Assembly (NCBI RefSeq): GCF_003054025.1
Contig: NZ_QBKG01000001.1
Span: 372,001-436,000 of the forward strand
Direction: 5' to 3'
From: Capnocytophaga leadbetteri
GTDB lineage: Bacteria > Bacteroidota > Bacteroidia > Flavobacteriales > Flavobacteriaceae
Length of the DNA: 64,000 nt
Positions 60,954 to 64,000 of the stretch are shown piece after piece. The notes beneath the pieces were generated by a model, which was given only the letters and a program-made list of their open reading frames with translations, searched no databases and was not told the origin of the DNA. The number at the start of each line of letters is the position of its first letter. The first letter of the stretch is position 1. Position numbers and translations under genes: made by a program.

Positions 60954-62126
60954 TTATTCAATTCCTAATATTCCTTTTGCAAGGGCTATCATCTTAGGGT
61001 CGCCTGTATGCTTGTTAGGCTCGTCCGATAGTTTTACGGTAGGTACCCATTCGTCATCGCTGGTTAGTACTTCAGTTAGCTTCATCACTATATTCATAGG
61101 GCGCAAGCCTACATCGTTAGTCAGGTCGGTGCCTATACCAAATGAGATGCCTATCTTGCCTTTGCACGCCTCAGTAATAGCCTGTACTTTCTTAGGATTT
61201 AGTCCGTCAGAGAAAATAATGTATTTTGATAGCGGGTCGATGCCCATTTTCTTATAGTGTGCTATGGTTTTTTCGGCAAATACTATCGGGTCGCCGCTGT
61301 CGTGGCGTACCCCGTCAAAAAGTTTGCTGAATTTCTTGTCGAACTGCTTAAAGAACACATCGGTAGTGTAGGTGTCTGATAGCGCTACCCCAAGGTCGCC
61401 TCTGTACACATCTACCCAGTGCTCTAATGAAAGGGCGTTTGCCATTTTGTAGCTGTACTCGGCAGCGTGAAACATAAACCACTCGTGGGCGTGTGTGCCT
61501 ATCGGTTTTACCTTGTATTTCATAGCGAAATGCACATTGCTTGAGCCCATAAAGGTACTACCATAGCCTTCTAAGAGGGTACGCATCACGATGTCGTGTA
61601 CGTGGTAAGAATGTCGCCTACGGGTACCAAATTCGGCAAAAACTACTCCTAACTCTTTGTATAACAATTCTTTTTCTCTGGTATTAGCAATTACCTGAGC
61701 GTCTGTCCACGCAGTAGCATTCATTAGCTGGTAGTACAATTCGCTGATGATAGACAGTAAAGGCACTTCCCAAAGAATAGTGCGATACCAATGTCCTTCA
61801 ACAGTTACCTTTAGGTTGCTACCCTCTTGGGTGATATGCACCTCTGAGGGGTCGTAGCGATAGCCCTCTAAAAAATCTAAGTATAGCGGACTTAAATAGG
61901 GGCAATTCTTCACCAAGAAAGCTTTTTCGTCTTTAGTGACTTTAAGTTCTGCCATAGCATCAACAGCGGCGCGTAGGGCTTTGTCAAACCCTTCGGGAAA
62001 CTCGTGTTTACCCCTGTTGATAAAGGTATAGCGCGCTTTAGTTTTTGGGAATAGCTGCACCACTCCGCACTGCATTGTGAATTTGTAAAAATCGTTATCT
62101 AATAAAGATGTTAGTACTTTGCTCAT
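60954..62126 (-). CDS. pncB: Nicotinate phosphoribosyltransferase
   Basis: A 390-residue enzyme converting nicotinate and PRPP to NaMN in NAD salvage. LLDNDFYKFTMQCGV at the N-terminus is the family signature. FGTRRRHSYHVHDIVMRTLL and GSSNVHFAMKYKVKPIGTHAHEW form the active site, with the His of THAHEW the usual phosphorylated His region. FDGVRHDSGDP is the PRPP-type loop. The length fits the short bacterial type I form. It heads the run pncB - small membrane gene - smr - lolD. Confidence 0.95.
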   Translation of the reverse strand: MSKVLTSLLDNDFYKFTMQCGVVQLFPKTKARYTFINRGKHEFPEGFDKALRAAVDAMAELKVTKDEKAFLVKNCPYLSPLYLDFLEGYRYDPSEVHITQEGSNLKVTVEGHWYRTILWEVPLLSIISELYYQLMNATAWTDAQVIANTREKELLYKELGVVFAEFGTRRRHSYHVHDIVMRTLLEGYGSTFMGSSNVHFAMKYKVKPIGTHAHEWFMFHAAEYSYKMANALSLEHWVDVYRGDLGVALSDTYTTDVFFKQFDKKFSKLFDGVRHDSGDPIVFAEKTIAHYKKMGIDPLSKYIIFSDGLNPKKVQAITEACKGKIGISFGIGTDLTNDVGLRPMNIVMKLTEVLTSDDEWVPTVKLSDEPNKHTGDPKMIALAKGILGIE

Positions 62127-62130
62127 ATTG

Positions 62131-62169
62131 ATAGATTTGTCGATTTGTCGATTTGCTAATTTGTCGATT
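62131..62169 (-). repeat. Octamer array in the pncB leader
   Basis: On the minus strand the 5' leader is GAGAAATC, GACAAATT, AGCAAATC, GACAAATC, GACAAATC, then TATCAATATG. It is matched by the trpS leader at 39282-39332. Confidence 0.75.
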
Positions 62170-62175
62170 TCTCGG

Positions 62176-62205
62176 CAAAGATAATAAATAATCTTAAATT
62201 AGCAA
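62176..62205 (-). promoter_or_regulatory. Promoter for pncB
   Basis: On the minus strand TATCTTTG (62176-62183) has TTG (62203-62205) 19 bases upstream. Confidence 0.65.
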
Positions 62206-62248
62206 CCTTTCCTCTTGTTTTTCGTCTCTTGTCTGTCGTCTTTTGTTT

Positions 62249-63442
62249 TTAGAACTTCGTTTTTGCAACCTCAAGAGCTTCTAAGATGATGTCGCAACCC
62301 TCTTTTATTTCGGCTTCGCTGAGGGTGAGCGGAGGCGAAAGACGTACAGCACGACCTTCGAACAGCAGCCAATACACTATTAGCCCTCTGTCTTGACAAT
62401 AGTTAATCACAAAATCAGCTATTTCTGAACTCTTAACGATAACCGCTAACATCAGTCCTTTGCCGTTTACACTCTCTATAAGCGGGTGCTGTAGGTACTG
62501 ACGGAAAAGCTTTTCTTTCTCTAAGGTTTGAGCCATTAGGTCGGTGGTGAGCAGCTGGTTGAGAGTAGCCAAAGAGGCTGCTGCAATCACGGGGTTACCG
62601 CCAAAGGTGGTGATGTGCCCCATTTTAGGGTTGTTTGCCAATAGCTGCATACGCTCGTATGACGATACGAAAGCCCCCACCGGCATACCGCTTGCCATAC
62701 CCTTGCCTATAGCGATAATATCGGGGGTGATGCCGTAGTTCTGAAACCCAAAGAGCTTACCGGTGCGCCCGAAACCAGGTTGTATTTCGTCTATAATCAG
62801 CAGGGCGCCTACCTCTTCGCAACGGCGTTTTACTTTGATAAGATAATCGTTTTGAGGTTCTATAAAGCCCGCGCCCCCTTGTATGCTTTCTAAAACTACC
62901 CCAGCCGTGCGCTCGGTTATTTTCAGTATATCAGCCTCGTTGTTAAACTCTATAAAATCTACATCGGGTAGGAGCGGACGAAACGGACGCTTGCGCTCCT
63001 CATAGCCCATTAGGCTCATCGAGCCCTGCGTGTTGCCGTGATATGCATTTTTGGCAGCAATCAGTTGGGTGCGCCCTGTTACGCGCTTCGCCAACTTTAC
63101 TGACCCCTCAATGGCTTCCGTACCCGAATTTACCAAATAGGTAGTGTTGAGTTCGGGGGGTAGTTGTGCCGCAAGGAGCTTGCAGAAATCTACCGCAGGC
63201 TTTTGTATGTACTCGCCATACACCATTACGTGCATATAAGTAGCGCATTGCTCTTGTATTGCTTTCACTATTGCAGGGTGGCAATGCCCTAAGGTACAAG
63301 CCGATACTCCTGCTACAAAATCTAAATATTTCTTACCGTCGGTAGTGTAGATATAGCTACCTTCGGCGCGCTCTACCTCCAACAATCGCGGATAGGGTGA
63401 AGTAGGAGCTTGATATTTTAGAAAATCTTGTTGTTGATTCAT
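62249..63442 (-). CDS. Class III PLP-dependent aminotransferase (acetylornithine/GABA type)
   Basis: A 397-residue enzyme. TLGHCHPAIVKAIQEQ and LVNSGTEAIEGSVKLAKRVTGR bind PLP. IIDEIQPGFGRTGKLFGFQNYGITPDII and AIGKGMASGMPVGAF hold the Asp and the Schiff-base Lys. TTFGGNPVIAAASL is the phosphate-site block. The family includes ArgD and GabT; substrate choice cannot be read reliably, so no symbol is given. The start ATG overlaps the stop of the fragment before it by 4 bases (ATGA). Confidence 0.87.
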   Translation of the reverse strand: MNQQQDFLKYQAPTSPYPRLLEVERAEGSYIYTTDGKKYLDFVAGVSACTLGHCHPAIVKAIQEQCATYMHVMVYGEYIQKPAVDFCKLLAAQLPPELNTTYLVNSGTEAIEGSVKLAKRVTGRTQLIAAKNAYHGNTQGSMSLMGYEERKRPFRPLLPDVDFIEFNNEADILKITERTAGVVLESIQGGAGFIEPQNDYLIKVKRRCEEVGALLIIDEIQPGFGRTGKLFGFQNYGITPDIIAIGKGMASGMPVGAFVSSYERMQLLANNPKMGHITTFGGNPVIAAASLATLNQLLTTDLMAQTLEKEKLFRQYLQHPLIESVNGKGLMLAVIVKSSEIADFVINYCQDRGLIVYWLLFEGRAVRLSPPLTLSEAEIKEGCDIILEALEVAKTKF

Positions 63443-63729
63443 TCTTTTTCTTCTTTTATAATTTTAACCATTGGGCTGGGGTCTATACGGCTAATAGCAT
63501 TCCCTTTGTATCGCAATTCAAAAAAGCCATTAGATTTGCCTTGTATAGTGCCGTTAATATACAATTTAGCTTTTAGTATTGATGAGTTGTCAAAAGTAGC
63601 ATCTTGTATTTTCAAATCGTATGCTTCTATATCAGCTATGCAGTTAGTAATAGAGTGTAAAGTAATATGTTTTTCATATTTGTAATATTTTTTAAAAGTT
63701 ATTTGGCTATGGGGTGGTCGGCAGGGGCA
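63439..63729 (-). pseudogene. Fragment resembling a DUF2807 (GIN) domain protein, no start codon
   Basis: An open frame on the minus strand encodes DIEAYDLKIQDATFDNSS, KAKLYINGTIQGKSN and GFFELRYKGNAISRIDPSP before TGA 63439-63441. It resembles the repeated beta strands of DUF2807. No ATG or GTG precedes it and the 5' end runs into the WG-repeat gene in another frame, so it looks like the tail of a broken gene. A frameshift joining it to the WG-repeat protein is possible. Confidence 0.45.
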
Positions 63730-64000
63730 TTATTACAGTCTTTCACACATTCTCCTTTTTGGTTTATATAGAACCATTTGTTATTTAGCTTTACTTGTGC
63801 TAATCCTTCTGAAAAATCCGCAACATAATCATACTTTATAGGAATCACTTCTTTGCCTGTTTTATCTATAAAGCCATATTTATCATTCAATTTTACTTTA
63901 GCTAATCCTTCTGAAGGACTTTCAGCATCATCATACTTTATAGGAATCACTTCTTTACCTGTTTTATCTATAAAACCCCATTTGTTATTTAGACTTACGG
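63699..64000 (-). CDS. WG-repeat (KWG) protein, partial
   Basis: The frame is open to the window edge, so the 5' end is missing. About 100 residues are visible with three repeats of the type NNKWGFIDKTGKEVIPIKYD and EGLAKVKLNDKYGF, the typical KWG/WG repeat that folds as a beta-propeller-like or solenoid domain. The end is KGECVKDCNNAPADHPIAK. It is likely surface or periplasmic; the function is unknown. Confidence 0.75.
   Translation of the reverse strand, partial: VSLNNKWGFIDKTGKEVIPIKYDDAESPSEGLAKVKLNDKYGFIDKTGKEVIPIKYDYVADFSEGLAQVKLNNKWFYINQKGECVKDCNNAPADHPIAK

Overview
The window looks like chromosomal DNA of a flavobacterial member of the Bacteroidota, plausibly Capnocytophaga (genus is inference from overall gene style, not proven). 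The evidence is: many start regions preceded by the Bacteroidota sigma-A -7 element TAnnTTTG, several with a -33 TTG or TTTG about 19-20 bases upstream; almost no Shine-Dalgarno sequences; low to moderate GC; TonB-dependent receptors; OmpA with thrombospondin type 3 calcium repeats; formylglycine sulfatases; and DUF1573, DUF3822, DUF4197 and PepSY-like proteins. No rRNA, tRNA, CRISPR array, insertion sequence or prophage is visible. Most of the window reads as core genome with short intergenic gaps.

Layout. 1-11 kb: end of an unknown gene, a TonB-dependent receptor, Mn-type superoxide dismutase, two secreted sulfatases, and an ECF sigma/anti-sigma-like pair flanked by two paralogous envelope proteins. 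11-19.6 kb: a giant glycogen synthase-phosphorylase fusion, a major OmpA porin, uvrC overlapping folA tail to tail, and a 2TM protein. 19.6-25.7 kb: a SIMPL protein, then poorly known envelope and membrane genes and a Crp/Fnr regulator. 25.7-30.7 kb: a CPA1 Na+/H+ antiporter, a short lipoprotein remnant, an AT-rich two-gene module (58-aa membrane protein plus 363-aa protein carrying matching Q-rich motifs), and a RecD-like helicase. 30.8-36.5 kb: DUF3822, two paralogous membrane proteins, a DUF4197 lipoprotein and an M3 peptidase. 36.6-38.9 kb: a TonB receptor under a TPP riboswitch with an attached intrinsic terminator, hence probably a thiamine receptor. 39.3-46.7 kb: trpS, an oxidoreductase, a SPOR protein, queE, parC and an SGNH hydrolase. 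46.7-50.3 kb: a lone trpB, a TonB-C-terminal-like protein and a DUF1573 protein, the last two each preceded by a sigma-54-like -24/-12 element, and a Lys/Ala-rich coiled coil protein. 50.3-64 kb, all on the minus strand: asnS, MBOAT/SGNH surface O-acylation genes, an ABC-F protein, a BaiN/HI0933-like flavoprotein, three tandem PepSY-like proteins, pncB-small membrane protein-smr-lolD, a class III aminotransferase, a degraded fragment and a WG-repeat protein.

The best candidate for an undescribed system is the 27.7-29.0 kb pair. A tiny single-span membrane protein ends in a motif containing IQVG, like the core of RHIM/amyloid signalling motifs, and the overlapping downstream gene begins with a related motif. 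This architecture resembles an effector and partner joined by amyloid-type templating; the function is inference. Other unexplained structure includes a roughly 130-bp dispersed intergenic element with 11-base tandem iterons (39.1 and 48.2 kb, iterons alone at 29.15 kb), octamer arrays in the 5' leaders of trpS and pncB, and recurrent ATTAGCAAAT words at gene ends.
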